A DNA stretch of 39,901 bases from Fragilaria crotonensis (taxonomy: Eukaryota > Bacillariophyta > Fragilariophyceae > Fragilariales > Fragilariaceae). Shown here one piece after another: positions 11,216-23,202 of this stretch. The stretch is from positions 1 through 39,901 of the forward strand of contig JAKSYS010000589.1 in NCBI GenBank assembly GCA_022925895.1. The letters are read 5' to 3'. How positions within the stretch are numbered: position 1 is the stretch's first letter; every line of letters begins with the position of its first letter. The position numbers and the translations under genes are program-made. The notes beneath the pieces were generated by a model that worked only from the letters and a program-made list of their open reading frames with translations, was not told the DNA's origin and ran no database searches.

Positions 11216-11978
11216 GGTGTTTAAGAGGTTGTTGATGTTGATAGTGATGTTTTTTGTAATTGTGATGGTGTTAACGTGGTCAGTCGGTCTTTGTTCACGC
11301 TGTCCTCGCTTTTCTACAGCCCCTTGTACATGGGTCCACCGTATTGAATGTCCGTTCAGTTTTGTCGATGAGACATCCACTTTTTTCACGGCACTTCCTA
11401 CAAAGGTTCATCGTATATAATGTCCGTTCAGATTTCCTTGTAACACCCTTGTCCGTTCAGTTTTTGTCCTCACCACGCCTGTCTGTTCACTTTCTGTCAG
11501 TCGGTCCACCCCCATAGTTCGGAGATACGGTTCGGCTATCCTATGACGTATGCAGGTGTGTCCATTCTGTCTGCTCATTATGTAAATACCTGTGGGTTAC
11601 TTATAATGAATATTAGAGACTTAAAGCACTAAGTGTCTTGGATTCAACAGTCATTGGGTTAATACTATATGGCGTATGGCAGTACCGGTTTGATGCCATG
11701 TACCTGTACCCTGGTACTACCGTAGTGAGCTGAAGCAGACGAGGTCGTTCGTCAACTAATTACTGTACCGGTACTCGGTATATCTTGTATGCTTGTATCG
11801 AATGAGACAGACATTACTGCCGCCAGAGGTTGTTGATTGGTATTGTACCATTCAACGTCTTCCTGTTCCTCAATCCAAGGCCAAAGTTGTTTGGTGTCTA
11901 CTGGAGACTGGCGTTGACTTTATCATCAGCTAACTCAAACAATCCATCAGTCAAAATCAGTCAAAAAGTCCAAGAACC
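11216..11978. other. Intergenic region upstream of GluRS
   Basis: There is no convincing gene. It contains repeated TGTCCGTTCAG-type words (11351-11480) and a TACCGGTA palindrome at 11766-11773, about 200 bases before the GluRS start. Confidence 0.4.
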
Positions 11979-14807
11979 ATGTCCGAGCCCATCAATCTCG
12001 AAACCCTCGCCTCGGAAATTGCAGCCTTGGCTGAAAAGGTCAAGACTTTGAAGACCGAAGGATCCGATGCCGATGCAATCAAAGCGTGTGTCGATGCGCT
12101 TCTGGCTGCAAAGCAAACCTATGCAGATAACAATGGAGGAATCGGAGTAGATGGTTTGCCCTATGAACCACCCCTCACCAAGGCACAGAAGAAAGCAAAG
12201 GCCAAGGCTGAGAAGGAAGCTGCCGCCAAGGCAGGTGCCGATGCTGCACAAGCAAAGGTAAGTTATTGCTATATTATTGTATAATGTGATGTTTAGGTAT
12301 GATAATCCCAAAAAAGGCAGGATGCATGCTTTCATCAGTCATCTCAACAAACATTTCCCGCGTGCTTGCCAACATTTCTACATTACATTCAACAACAGGC
12401 GGATGCGACTACAAGTGCAGAAGACTCTAAAAATGCACAAAAGAAGCTTGAAAAGAAGGCGGCCAAGGCTGCAGCCAAGGTTGCTCACAAATCAGGAGAA
12501 GCCCCGCCATCATCGGCAACTGCAAAGTCCGCAGCCCCAGCTGCTCCTGTTGCTGCAGCAGCAGTACCTGCATCAGCCAAACCAACCCCTGCGGCCCCGG
12601 TGGGCAAGCCCGCACCAGCCGTCTCGCACAAAAAGCTTGCTGCTGGTCGTCAGACCCCCAAAGTTCAACCCAACCAGATTGTCATGAATCCCAATTCGCC
12701 ACTCAAGGAGCGCCCTGTCGTTGCACTGACCGCCGCCATTATTTCCAATACGATTCTTGACTATACTATTGTCTCTGATCATCACAGTCGTCATGCAGCG
12801 TTGGGATTACCTGATGGTAGTGTCGTCGTTGGTGACTTTGCCATGGCGCGATACATTGGCAGCTCGGATGATCCATCTCAAATGGCCCAAATTAATACAT
12901 GGATGGACTACGCTCAGTCCTCGATGAAACTTCCCGACGAACAAGTGATTCTGGGTGTGGCCATGACCTTGGAACATGCCTTGGCACAACGCACATACCT
13001 TGTAGGAGAATCGCTAACCATGGCAGATTTGGCAGTCTTTGCTGCTCTTGGCTTTCCTGCCGAAGTTGCCACAAAGGATGCTGTCCTCAAGGCAATTCCA
13101 GAACAGGCCAAGGCTGCCAAACGCTGGATCCGAATGGTGGCAGATTCACCAGCCGTCATGGAAGCGACACAGCTTGCGACGGCCCAAGAAGAATCCATCT
13201 TTGATGATTCACCTCTTGATCCGCTTGCGTCAGGCATGAATCTATTGGAGGGTGGGATTGCGGGTAGAGTCGTTACTCGCTTTCCACCAGAACCCTCGGG
13301 ATATCTTCATATTGGACATGCCAAAGCTGTCTTGCTCAATGATTACTATGCTCGGCGCTATCGTGGTCGTTTGATTGTGCGATTCGATGATACGAATCCA
13401 TCGAAAGAAAAAGAGGAATATCAAGCAAGCATTGTCGAAGATCTTGCCAAATTGGGTGTGAAGCCAGACTTGATCACATTCACATCAGACTACTTCGAAA
13501 CCATTACAAAGTACGCAGAATATCTCATTCTCAACGGACTTGCCTACATGGATGACACTCCTCAGGAACAAATGAAGGAGGAACGCATGGAACGCAAGAA
13601 TAGCAAGCATCGCGACCAAACTCCTGAGGAAGCCCTAAATTTCTTCAAGCAAATGTGCAGCGGAAGTGTCGAGGGTGGTGCATGGTGCTTGCGTGCCAAG
13701 ATTGATATGCTTAGCGACAATGGAACCATGCGTGATCCCGTCCTCTTTCGGCAGAACTTGACCCCACATCATCGTTCCGGAACCCATTTCAAGGCGTACC
13801 CTACGTACGATTTGGCGTGTCCGATTGTCGATTCGATTGAAGGTGTGACGCATGCCCTCCGAACGACGGAATACAACGATCGCGATGCTCAGTACCAATG
13901 GATCCAAAAGGCATTGAATCTTCGTCGTGTTCGCATCCATGCCTTTTCGCGTGTCAATTTCAATTACACCGTCATGTCCAAACGCAAATTGACGTGGTTT
14001 GTGGATGTTGGTCATGTTACTGGATGGGACGACCCACGCTTCCCCACTGTTCGTGGTGTTGTGCGACGTGGAATTCATATTGATGCACTCCGTTCGTTCA
14101 TGTACAGTCAGGGAGCGTCTCGTAACATTGTCAATATGGACTGGAGTTCGTTCTGGGCACTCAATAAGAAGGAGATTGACAAGACTGCCAAGCGGTTCAT
14201 GGCGATTGACAAGACTGAGCACGTCAGTCTCAAAATTACAAATGCACCCACTGCGGAATCACTTTCCTATTTAACGACTGACCTCCATCCCAAGGACCCG
14301 TCCTTGGGACAGCGTCTTGTTCGAATCAGTCCCGACGTGCTTCTTGAGACGGTGGACACGGAAGGTATGGTTGTGGGTGAAATGTTTGTCTTGGTCCGTT
14401 GGGGTGTCATGAAGTTGCTCAAGGTGGACGGTGGTTTGGAGGCAGAGTACGTTCCAGATGGCGACTTTAAGACTGCCAAACGAAAGTTGAGCTGGATTGC
14501 TGCTGTGGATGCCAACACCCCATGTGTACTGACTGAATTTGATAATCTGGTGACAAAGGAAAAGTTGGAGGAGGACGAGGACTTTAAGGAGTTTCTGAAC
14601 CCGTGCACTTTGGCGACCACGGATGTCATTGGCGACGCTGGTCTGAAGATGTTGCAAAAGAATGAAATAATCCAATTGGAGAGACGAGGGTACTACAGAG
14701 TCGATCGACCGTACATGGGACGCGACAAGCCGTTGATTTTGTTCATGGTTCCTGACGGTAAAGTGAAGGCCATGGGAGGACTTGCTGGGAAGTTGGCTCA
14801 TCGCTAG
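11979..14807 (+). CDS. Glutamyl-tRNA synthetase, cytosolic eukaryotic type
   Basis: This class I enzyme charges tRNA-Glu with glutamate. Exon 1 (11979-12257) encodes an N-terminal helical WHEP-type RNA-binding segment (LASEIAALAEKVKTLKTEG) and a Lys/Ala-rich linker. Intron 12258-12398 has GTAAGT and ACAG ends and phase 0. Exon 2 (12399-14807) gives a GST-C-like fold (QRTYLVGESLTMADLAVFAA). The catalytic domain follows, with the HIGH motif in GYLHIGHAK, RFDDTNP, and the KMSKS counterpart MSKRKLTWFVDVGHV, then the family sequence GWDDPRFPTVRGVVRRGI. The beta-barrel anticodon domain ends the protein. The total is about 895 residues with no frame damage. The LTWFV and WDDPRFPT context marks GluRS rather than GlnRS. 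There is no plastid leader, so it is cytosolic. Confidence 0.95.
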
Positions 14808-14912
14808 AAATGTGGCTTATAAAGTGGGATGTTACGACAGTACATACTATAAATCACAGTCCTAGTACACACGACGCTGAATTCACAAACATGAATGTCG
14901 CATACGTCGTAG

Positions 14913-15803
14913 TCATTCATCTTGTATGGCAACCCCCATCATGGCCTCCTGGTCCACAATGTACGTCAGTGTATTCTGTTCACCAAGTGAATCGGGACGG
15001 ACTCTGGCACACGGAAATGGCGCTGGCTCGGACAGGATGACATTGTATCTCATCCCGGATTCCGATGTCGTTGGAAGCAGTCCTGTTGTTGTTTCGAAAA
15101 CACGTTGCAGGATTGGTGCCTTTGAGTCACCAGCTCCACAGAAAATGACATGACGGGTATAATTATTCAACAAGGGGTACGTCATTGTGATTCGTCGCGG
15201 TGGTGGTTTGGGTGAGTCGTCAATGGATGCGATCCACTTGTTCGTTTCATCCAACAGCTCATGGTTTGGAAAGAGAGAACACGTGTGTCCATCTGGACCA
15301 AATCCAAGGACCGCCAAATCAAGTTGTCCTCCTGATTTAAAAAGGACCTGTCGGACTATGCTTTCGTATTCGATGGCGATGGACGCTGAATTCTCCAATA
15401 CTGATTCGTTGATGCCGTAGATTTGAGATTCAGGGACTGGAATACTAGAAAAGAGTACTCGTTTTAAAGCCCCCATGTTCGACTCTGGATCATCCAAGGG
15501 AACACACCGTTCATCCGCTAGAATCACATGCCATTTGTCGAATTGTGGTTCAGTTTGCTCTCTTGGTACAGGTGAAGGTTCTGATACTGTTGCACCGGTA
15601 TCGCTCTCTGTACTAACGGCTTGCGACCCGAAGGCTTCCTTCATGTTCCTCAAGAATCCAGGAAGAGAACCGCCACTGAGAGCAATGGTAAAGACACCGC
15701 GCGCCTCAATGGCTTCAATGGCAACCTTGGCTATCTCTGCGTTCAAGCATGATGGTAACACCGTTGTGTTGGGACTCACAATCAAGGATGCATGGAACAC
15801 CAT
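14913..15803 (-). CDS. 6-phosphogluconolactonase
   Basis: It hydrolyses 6-phosphogluconolactone to 6-phosphogluconate, the second step of the oxidative pentose phosphate pathway. About 296 residues from MVFHASLIVSPNTTV. Family signatures are ALSGGSLP near the N-terminus, WHVILADERCVPLDDPESN in the middle, and LDLAVLGFGPDGHTCSLFP, the active-site block with the conserved GPDGHTxSLFP. PRRITMTYPLLN and VIFCGAGDSKAP follow. The open frame extends upstream to 15977, but that part (rich in His, Thr, Asn) is not conserved-looking and has no signal peptide, so the shorter start is preferred. The gene is a single exon and is convergent with GluRS (105-bp gap). There is no plastid leader, so it is probably cytosolic. 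Confidence 0.92.
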   Translation of the reverse strand: MVFHASLIVSPNTTVLPSCLNAEIAKVAIEAIEARGVFTIALSGGSLPGFLRNMKEAFGSQAVSTESDTGATVSEPSPVPREQTEPQFDKWHVILADERCVPLDDPESNMGALKRVLFSSIPVPESQIYGINESVLENSASIAIEYESIVRQVLFKSGGQLDLAVLGFGPDGHTCSLFPNHELLDETNKWIASIDDSPKPPPRRITMTYPLLNNYTRHVIFCGAGDSKAPILQRVFETTTGLLPTTSESGMRYNVILSEPAPFPCARVRPDSLGEQNTLTYIVDQEAMMGVAIQDE

Positions 15804-16139
15804 TTGTCGATGCTGTTGTGGAGTACTCGAGTTTGTTACGTGGGACAATAGGATCTTGTTTTTGTGTGTGCACGTTGCATGCACGATGTGTTGGACGTGA
15901 ATGCCTTCGAGCTCCGAGTTATTGTATCTATACGCGACCAACCTCCAACCAGTATCTGAAATGGAGACAAAATTCATATACTTTTTGTACTGGAGTTCAA
16001 GTCCTCCTACTCAAGGAGTGGTACATAAAGACTGTACAACTCGGAGTAGCTACCGTAGTTGGTCTACCGGTAGCTGTAGTAGCAGTCGCACCTACGCACC
16101 CTTCTGTGAGATACTGTCGTATTCTTGAGATTCACTGAG

Positions 16140-16181
<42 letters not shown>

Positions 16182-16255
16182 CTATCAGGACGGGTGCGGT
16201 TGCAAAAGTTCTATCTGTCAACACAGGCATTGGCAAAAAGACTCTCAACTACCGG
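15804..16255. promoter_or_regulatory. Divergent promoter region of 6PGL and DUF2358-like genes
   Basis: About 450 bases separate two head-to-head genes, so both promoters must lie here. It contains a TACCGGTA palindrome (16065-16072) and a CAA microsatellite. No TATA box or initiator can be assigned with confidence. Confidence 0.4.
16140..16182. repeat. (CAA)n microsatellite
   Basis: An uninterrupted run of about 14 CAA units lies in the leader region of the plastid-protein gene. Confidence 0.97.
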
Positions 16256-17071
16256 TTGATCCAGTGTGTCTCTATCATGTATTGCTACAAATGCTATATT
16301 TATAATTGTATCACCATCTGCTGTGTGTTGATGCTGCCGCATTCATCGACTGGCTTTGCTCCTGCCATCCCCGTAAGGGTGCATCGTGGACATTGTTATG
16401 ACACCCATCGCGGTCGCTGCCTTTTGCCAAGGTTGGATCTTACAAACGAAGAAAGGAATGAGGATCAAAATGTTTCTGAGGTTGTCACTGATATCGATGA
16501 TGTTGGCGTCCAAAAAGATATGAATCTTTTCACCCGAGCGTCTTGGTACGGCGTGGAGGCATTTGGAAAACTATTTGGCAAGGCGAGTCAATCTCAACAA
16601 GGGAATGACATACCTTCCTCGGCGACATTGGATTTGACAGTACCACCATTATCATTGCAAGAGACGCTTGACCGTATTCGATTAGACACGGACCGAAGTT
16701 ATTTCCTTTCTGGACAAGTGGATACATTTATATACGATGAGGATTGTCTCTTTGCCGATCCCTTTGTTTCATTTCGAGGTCGAGATCGTTTCGTGGACAA
16801 TTTACAAAATTTGGGAAGTTTCATTACCAAATACAGTGCCAAGTTGTTGGAGTATTCTTCTTCCGACGGTAATTCGCAAGTCAACACGAAGCTCATGGTG
16901 AAACTGGAACTGAATCTACCATGGAAACCAGTATTGGCGTGGCCATGGGGAGTCACGTACATTATTGACACCGATACGTTTCTTGTGACGAAGCATATTG
17001 AATCTTGGGATATAGATCCATTCGAGGGCGTCAAGCAAATATTTCGCAAACCACGGACTCAGGTCAAATGA
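16256..17071 (+). CDS. Plastid-targeted DUF2358 / NTF2-like protein
   Basis: A single-exon frame of 271 codons from the first Met. The N-terminus is a hydrophobic signal peptide (YNCITICCVLMLP) followed by STGFAPAIP, which matches the FAP-type cleavage signature of bipartite leaders in algae with secondary red plastids. A basic, hydroxylated transit stretch (RVHRGHCYDTHRGR) comes next. The mature part has LQETLDRIRLDTDRSYFLSG, IYDEDCLFADPFVSFRGRDR and SWDIDPFEGVKQIF, the pattern of the DUF2358/SnoaL-like family found in plants and algae, an NTF2-like cone fold whose biochemical role is not established. Two Met codons are possible (16256 and 16277); both keep the signal peptide. The frame is intact. 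Confidence 0.85.
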   Translation: MIQCVSIMYCYKCYIYNCITICCVLMLPHSSTGFAPAIPVRVHRGHCYDTHRGRCLLPRLDLTNEERNEDQNVSEVVTDIDDVGVQKDMNLFTRASWYGVEAFGKLFGKASQSQQGNDIPSSATLDLTVPPLSLQETLDRIRLDTDRSYFLSGQVDTFIYDEDCLFADPFVSFRGRDRFVDNLQNLGSFITKYSAKLLEYSSSDGNSQVNTKLMVKLELNLPWKPVLAWPWGVTYIIDTDTFLVTKHIESWDIDPFEGVKQIFRKPRTQVK

Positions 17072-17257
17072 GGTGACCATACGACCATGTGAGTATGGAA
17101 CGGTTGATAACTGGTATCGCACTCCGAGTTTACGGCAAGATTCAGAATTAAAAGATCCAGAGCAAACGGCAGGAATCTATCATTTTACTCTAGTGGATGA
17201 TACCCGTAGTAGATGGGTGTGGGCAAGGTGCGTATCGAAGATCAATCAGGATAAATG

Positions 17258-18315
17258 CTAAGGAATCGCCTTTCCAAATACTTCACCAAAAATCATTTCA
17301 TCTCGATCGTAACGAGGAGTGGCTGCCCTAGTTCCTGGTCGGCCGTGATCCATACCAACATCATCATGGGAAGAAGACTCTGTAGGTCGTTGATATGCAT
17401 TTCCTGTCGCAATAATGAGTGGGATCGAGTATCGTCGGGGAATATTCAACGCAGTTCGAATGCCACCTCCATGAATACCCTCCATAGGACAAGTTGCTAT
17501 TCCGCGAGCGGAACAGCCCAGCATGTATGCCATTGCCACCAACATTGTGTTCTTCGACGCCCACGTCTCTGCTGACGAAAGAGTAGGAACAACAATCCAA
17601 CGTCCAATTAGGACGTTCGCCACTGAGACTCCGAGTCTGACGAAAAAGGAAATGGGCACGGCCATCAGTCTGGGCAAGAGCGGATATCCAGAGGAGAATA
17701 AAGCCAAGATATACTTGAGCTTCAACATGGCCCAACGTTTTTCTTTCCAGGCAGGATTCTTTGTCTCCAACAAACGCTGATAGGCACCAAAGTTTTTGCC
17801 CGTTTCCTTGTCGGCCAAAAACACAATGGTACAGTCAGAATCACGGACGCGATACGCATTCTTTCCAGAACAATGTCGTGCCACGGCTAACTTTGTGTCG
17901 GGAGACGAAACTACCACCATTTTGTATGGTTGTGCATTGAATCCCGACGGCGCTCGTCGAGCGATATCCAAAGCTTGATTGCCATGTTTACCACAGTTTG
18001 ATTGGAAGGACTTGCTTCAGTCGTTGAATTGAGAATTCCATCGTACCGTTGGAAGCGAGTACATGCGTATCGTTGCTCAAGAGCCGTATCTATTGCGAAT
18101 TGTATCGATGATGACTTGTCAATATGATTGGCATCATTGAGAGCCGCCGCTGCGAGTGCTGTTGATGTCGTTGATGACGGCTGGATGAATCGTTTGTTGC
18201 TAGAGCGAAGTGACGGAAAATTGTACCCATGAACCAGATCTGACACTGTTGGCCCTGCACATAATGTCCACAGCAATACCGTTGTGTATATCGAAGATAG
18301 ATTGGTTAATCTCAT
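17258..18315 (-). CDS. Nitroreductase-family protein with signal peptide, one frame break
   Basis: An FMN-dependent nitroreductase-like oxidoreductase. The leader from 18315, MRLTNLSSIYTTVLLWTLCA, looks like a signal peptide; a Ser/Thr-rich stretch after it could be part of an organelle leader. The domain then runs from QRYACTRFQR (the usual RRSxRxF start) to ALDIARRAPSGFNAQPYKMV, the FMN-binding block. NTMLVAMAYMLGCSARGIAT, PMEGIHGGGIRTALNIP and PLIIATGNAYQ follow in the order of family members. A 50-residue hydrophobic insertion (LFSSGYPLLPRLMAVPISFF) lies mid-domain. The two parts are in different frames, with a one-base change near 17975-17995 that no intron explains. The natural substrate is unknown. 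Confidence 0.75.
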
Positions 18316-18655
18316 GCTGTTGATGTTGCGTTGTTGTTGTCTCATGCTGTGGTCGCCAGTTGTCACTTGTCACGTCTTGGATTTTTTCGAGCTTGAAATC
18401 TACGACAGTATTGCAGTACAGTACGACCAATGCCATACCGAAGAGGCGACCCGCACGTCCATGTACCCGTGCAAATGCTGGAGTACTCGTGCTACAGTAT
18501 TGCTGTTCTACCGAACTGAAGCACACGCCGGTCGATTTATAAAATGTTGAAGAAGCCGCAGTCTATCGGACTTTGATAACGCTACTATAGACCAGAGCGA
18601 CCTCATAACCACCCCATCTAACCCTTAAACCATCGACTTCAAGTCCCAGTCTCCT
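18316..18655. other. Spacer between nitroreductase-like and PDI genes
   Basis: No gene is seen. It holds the upstream region of the nitroreductase-like gene and the 3' end of the PDI gene. Confidence 0.35.
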
Positions 18656-20141
18656 CTATTTCTCTTTCTTTGTTTCTGCTTCTGGTTCATCCTCCTCTTC
18701 CTCAAAAGTTTCAGGTTCTGTTTCAAATTCATCTTGTTCGCTTCTGTAGGGCGGACGTAATTCTTCCGCCGGAGGCACGATGAGAATAGTGATGACCGCC
18801 ACCAGGGCAATCAGAGCTACCAAACTGTAGGGAAGATGAGTGAAGAACATGAGTTGGACCTTGTCGGCCAGTCCCCTCCACCCGCGATTGGTGTTGGGGT
18901 CCCTCCTGGGGATTAACCCATTGTCGATGGCTTCGAGCAGGGACTTGACATTTTGAGAATACGTCTCGTGTTGGTAATAGGATTTGGTGGGTACATTCAA
19001 GACAAAGATTTGTGGGAGTGTATGAATCGAAAATTGTTGAAGGAACTTTTGCCACAATTGACCGTCCATGTAGCCAAAGTAATACTGTGATGTAATGGCC
19101 TTGGGGCCATTCGTAGCATACTCCGCAAGTTGAGCTTCCATTGCTTTGACTTGCTCTTTATCACTACCGTCAACGCATCCAATAACAAGTGATTTTCCGA
19201 GCTTCCCAATCTTGAAAAAGTTGTTGGGTCCCATCTCTGTCACCAACTTGAGGTTGTTCTCCGTCATAAATTCAATAAACTTGAACGATGTGAGTTCCTT
19301 CATGTCCCAGAATACTGGAGCAACACCTGGTTCGATCTTTGCCACGAAGGAGTCTGGAAGGCTCACAATGCCCGGAATCAACGGTGCGGAATCGGTGTCG
19401 GCAGCTGGTTTGAGGAGCACAAAATTGGCCAGCGCTTGCTGCTTTCGAGCAACTTGTGTAAAGACCTGGGCCAAGAGCGTCGACTGCAATTCCTCCTGAA
19501 CGTTACCACCAGTCAGAGACTTGTCATACAGGAGGAAGGCAACACCTGGTTCGTTATCAGATGCAATCTTGAGAGCTGCTTCGTAATTTTCCACGACCTG
19601 TACCGCAGGAAGGCTCATTTTCCTAGCAAAGCCGATTATTTTTTCCTTGGTGCGACCACCGGGATAGTCAAAAAACTTGCCGTCTCTATAGAATTTGATT
19701 GTAGGATAGGACTTGACGTTGTATTCAGCACATAACGGCTTTTGAGTGGTGCAATCGACAGTTCCAATGGCCATTTTCCCCTTGACCAATGGGGCGACCT
19801 CCTCCAAGATGGGTGCAAGTTTTTTACAATGTCCGCACCTGTGTGACATTCACATTGTGTTGTTGTTATCGAGTTTGCAAGAAGTCAACATTTGTCAGAA
19901 AACAAATACTGTAGTGGTACAATCGAACCATTGCGTGCTCCACCAGAGCATTCTCATCACATTTGCACACGTACCAAGGAGCAAAAAACTTGATGAGAAA
20001 CAATCCGTTTGCTGGATCTTCCAACATTGTCGAAAAGTTCTGAGTTGTCATGACCATGACACTGTCATGGGGAGTTCCATATGACACCACTGCGGGAGCC
20101 AGAAGCAACAACAAGAGAGTGGATGTTAATCTGTTCAACAT
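18656..20141 (-). CDS. Transmembrane protein disulfide isomerase (TMX3-like)
   Basis: An ER thiol oxidoreductase of about 449 residues. Exon 1 (20141-19975) encodes a signal peptide (LTSTLLLLLLAPAVVS) and the start of the thioredoxin fold ending FLIKFFAPW. Intron 19839-19974 (136 bp, GTACGT...ACAG, phase 2) splits the active site. Exon 2 (19838-18656) begins by completing W-CGHCKK, the redox motif, and continues with cis-Pro in VKSYPTIKFYRDG. Two thioredoxin-like domains without CxxC follow. A single TM segment (SLVALIALVAVITILIV) precedes an acidic tail ending KKEK, a KKXX-type ER retrieval signal. One active domain, b-type domains, TM and dilysine end match TMX3 rather than soluble PDI. The frame is intact. 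It is head to head with CDC27. Confidence 0.92.
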
Positions 20142-20726
20142 GGTCGACTTTTTGGTATCTTTGCAGCTGTCATTGAAGAAACTACTGTCCACTGTCGTAC
20201 TCTACCGTAGCTTCCTTTGCCAATGACGGTTAGGGTTCAGGCTACGAATTCTTGGAATTTGCAGGTTGGTCATCGTATCTGTCGATTGTCAATGGTGTAC
20301 GGTCGATCGATACAAGAAAACGCCAATGCTGCGTTTTCCTTTTCGCGTTCAACTGTAAACAGTACATGTACTCCAGTACTGTCCTCATTCCTTTTTTGAT
20401 ATTCGAGCATACCGATACCCTCAATTCCTCACAACAAAACAACCGCAACATCAAGGAACTAAACGACGGCTTGTACTCAATTACTTTCTACCGGTGGTGT
20501 GTTTTATTCATTTCTGATTCCAGAGGACAAGCAACGCTGTATAACGCGCATCATACTGGAGAACGCGAGTTCGTCGGTAGTTCTGTTTTGCAACTGACCT
20601 AAGTCAAGACACAAGCTGTCCAAGCACAACTTGTAACTTTGTTGGCAAAGAACTATACTCGGAGTACCCACTTCCTCTGAGTACTGAACAGAAGCATTGT
20701 TGAGTATCCAGGCTCCGACTGCAACA
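20142..20726. promoter_or_regulatory. Divergent promoter region of PDI and CDC27 genes
   Basis: About 585 bases lie between two head-to-head genes. GTACTG words are frequent (20361-20385, 20640-20690). No defined element can be named. Confidence 0.35.
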
Positions 20727-23202
20727 ATGACTGGTTTAGGCAATGACGTTGGCAGACTTGGGACAACTGCAAACGGTGATGGCAGCAGGAACAGGAACAC
20801 CATGTCAGGAGGCTTGGACAGTGGCAACTATCGCCACACCCTTGCTGGAAATAGGCCTAACAGTCCTCACTTGATGGCCCAATCCGAACAGAAATCATTG
20901 GTTGAAACCTATACATCGTGCATTCAGCAATATTTGGCTGTTCATCTGTTGGATAACGCGACATTTTACGCCGAACGTCTCGCGGCAACCTCACCAACCA
21001 ACGATTCACTGTACCTACTGGCCCTTTGTTATTATCGACAGAATCAACCGCAGCGAACTAAGTTTGTTCTTCAACAGCATCAGAGTAAATGCGATGATTC
21101 GCCAGACTTGCTGTACTTGTTGGCCACGGCGTGCCATGATTTGGAAGACTATTCGACAGGAGAAGAGGCACTGCTCAGACGGGTTCGCAGGGATTTTAGA
21201 AAGACAGATTGCGCTGATATCAATCAATACATTCTAACGACAAGCGTGAGTACTTCTGAAGAAATAACTCTGTTATGCTACCCGAGTACATCTGTCGCCT
21301 TCTGGCATTCGCATACCCTTCAACTAACCAATCCGTTTGATTTTTCTGACATTTATACAGCCATGTCCCATTCCAAACGGTGCCGCCGGACTCCACTTGC
21401 TTGCTAAAATTTGTGCCAAGTCAAATCGTAAACAGCGGGCGATTCAATACTACAAAATGAGCCTCGAATTGGACCCACTTCTTTGGAAATCGTTTGAGGA
21501 ACTCTGCAATCTGGGTGTCGACGATGTAGACCCTACATCTGTTTTTGGGGTAGACCTTATTGAGCACAAGCAAGTCAATCCGATGCTACCAACTATGCCA
21601 GTCAATAACAATACCATGAATGCATCGACAGCGACCGCCAGTTTTCTCACACCGAGTTTGAGTCATTTCAATGGTCGAGAGCCCAACAGCCAGGAGGCAT
21701 CCTACAACCAAGCCTACCAGCTGCAACCCTGCATCCTCCTCCTTACAACGAGCCACGTTGTTTGGATCGGTTAGTCGCACCACCGGCGGAGACACAGGAG
21801 GAGGAGGAGGACTATTTGGAACTCCTAATCTCACTCCAATTCCCAACGAACAATCGTTCGCCGTTGCTCCACAGACAAGCCGTGCACTGCAGCGTGCGCG
21901 AAAGGTGGCATTTCGAGACTACTACGAACCATCACCCGAGGCAAGAAGCGCATCCCACACCAAACCTCGATCGCTGTTTTGGGGTGGAATTTCCACGTCC
22001 GAGGCGACGCCATCGGCCCATAAGAACCTGTTCTTCTCCGATCCCAAGAGCAGTATCAAAAGAAAGTGACCGACACAAGTTTTAGCCTAAAGCAACAAGC
22101 AACGATTCCATCTCAACCAGCCCCATCGATAACGCCAAATTTACCGGCGTCTCGGGATCCTCTCGCACCTGCATTACCTTCTGATGGTGATGGTGTTCAC
22201 ACGATTCTTGAATTGTTGTGCTTAATGGGAATGGCACAACTACATTTGGGACAGTTCCGTTCAAAGAAAGCGATTGAACTGTATCAAAGACTTCCAGATG
22301 AGCACTATCATACAGGTTGGGTTCTTCACCAAGTTGGGAGGGCTTACTTTGCAATGGCAGATTATCAGAACGCTATTCGAGTCTTGCAAGTCATGGAGCA
22401 GGTGGAACCTCACCGAATGGCTGGACTCGAAGTTCTATCTACTGCTCTCTGGCAAACTAAGCGAGAAGTTGAACTGAGTCACTTAGCTCAACGTGTGACT
22501 GATTTTGATCGGCTCTCGGCGGAAGTCTGGTGTGTTGTTGGGAACTGCTTTTCGTTGCAAAAGGAGCACGAGACAGCACTCACCTTTTTCCGACGATCGG
22601 TGCAACTTGATCCTTCGTTCACTTACTCCCATACCTTGTCGGGTCACGATTATTTTGCTTGTGAAGACTTTGACAAGGCTGTTGCTTGCTACAGAGATGC
22701 GATACGTGCCGACGAACGCCACTACAACGCTTGGTATGGACTAGGGGCTGTGTATTATCGTCAGGAGAAATTTGATCTCGCCGAATACCACTTTCGACGC
22801 GCCTGCAACATCAACCCCCAATCCTCGGTTCTGATTTGTCACTTGGGCATGTCCCAAAATGCCAATGGCAAGCCCTACGAAGCACTTGATACGCTCCAGG
22901 CAGCATTCCGTTTGGATCCTCACAACCCTCAAGCCCATTATCAACGCGCATTGGTGTATCAAACATTGGATCGAAACGAAGAAGCCCTGGTGGAGCTGGA
23001 GCGAGTGAGAGATGCTGCACCGCGGGAGGCGCAGATCCATTTTAGCATGGGGCGTCTGTACAAGCGCATGGGGCGAACGGAGAAGGCGATGCGGTGCTTC
23101 CTTGATGCGCTTGATTTGGATCCCAAGGATACGAATCTCATCAAGGCAGCCATGGAAAAGATGGATGAGCCTGATGTAGAGGAGGAGGTATCTGCGTTTT
23201 AA
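20727..23202 (+). CDS. CDC27: CDC27/APC3-like TPR subunit of the anaphase-promoting complex
   Basis: A scaffold TPR subunit of the APC/C ubiquitin ligase that binds the C-box/IR tails of coactivators. Exon 1 (20727-21245) ends with N-terminal TPRs (AVHLLDNATFYAERLAA, SLYLLALCYYRQNQPQRTKF). Intron 21246-21360 (GTGAGT...ACAG) is phase 0. Then GAAGLHLLAKICAKSNRKQR and LLWKSFEELCNLG, both diagnostic of CDC27. A disordered linker with LFGSVSRTTGG follows, and from 22066 the long C-terminal TPR array (AEVWCVVGNCFSLQKEHETA, AWYGLGAVYYRQEKFDLAEY, DPKDTNLIKAAMEKMDEP). The frame changes at least once between 21680 and 21760 and again at the A-rich stretch 22057-22065, both in the linker, with no usable splice sites. 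The start was set at the first ATG in frame. Confidence 0.88.

Noticed and set aside
12366-14807. Glutaminyl-tRNA synthetase
   Set aside because: MSKRKLTWFV and GWDDPRFPTVRGVVRRG with the N-terminal GST-like domain are typical of eukaryotic GluRS.
16140-16182. CAA run as a polyglutamine coding region
   Set aside because: It lies upstream of the gene start between divergent genes, and no supported frame passes through it.
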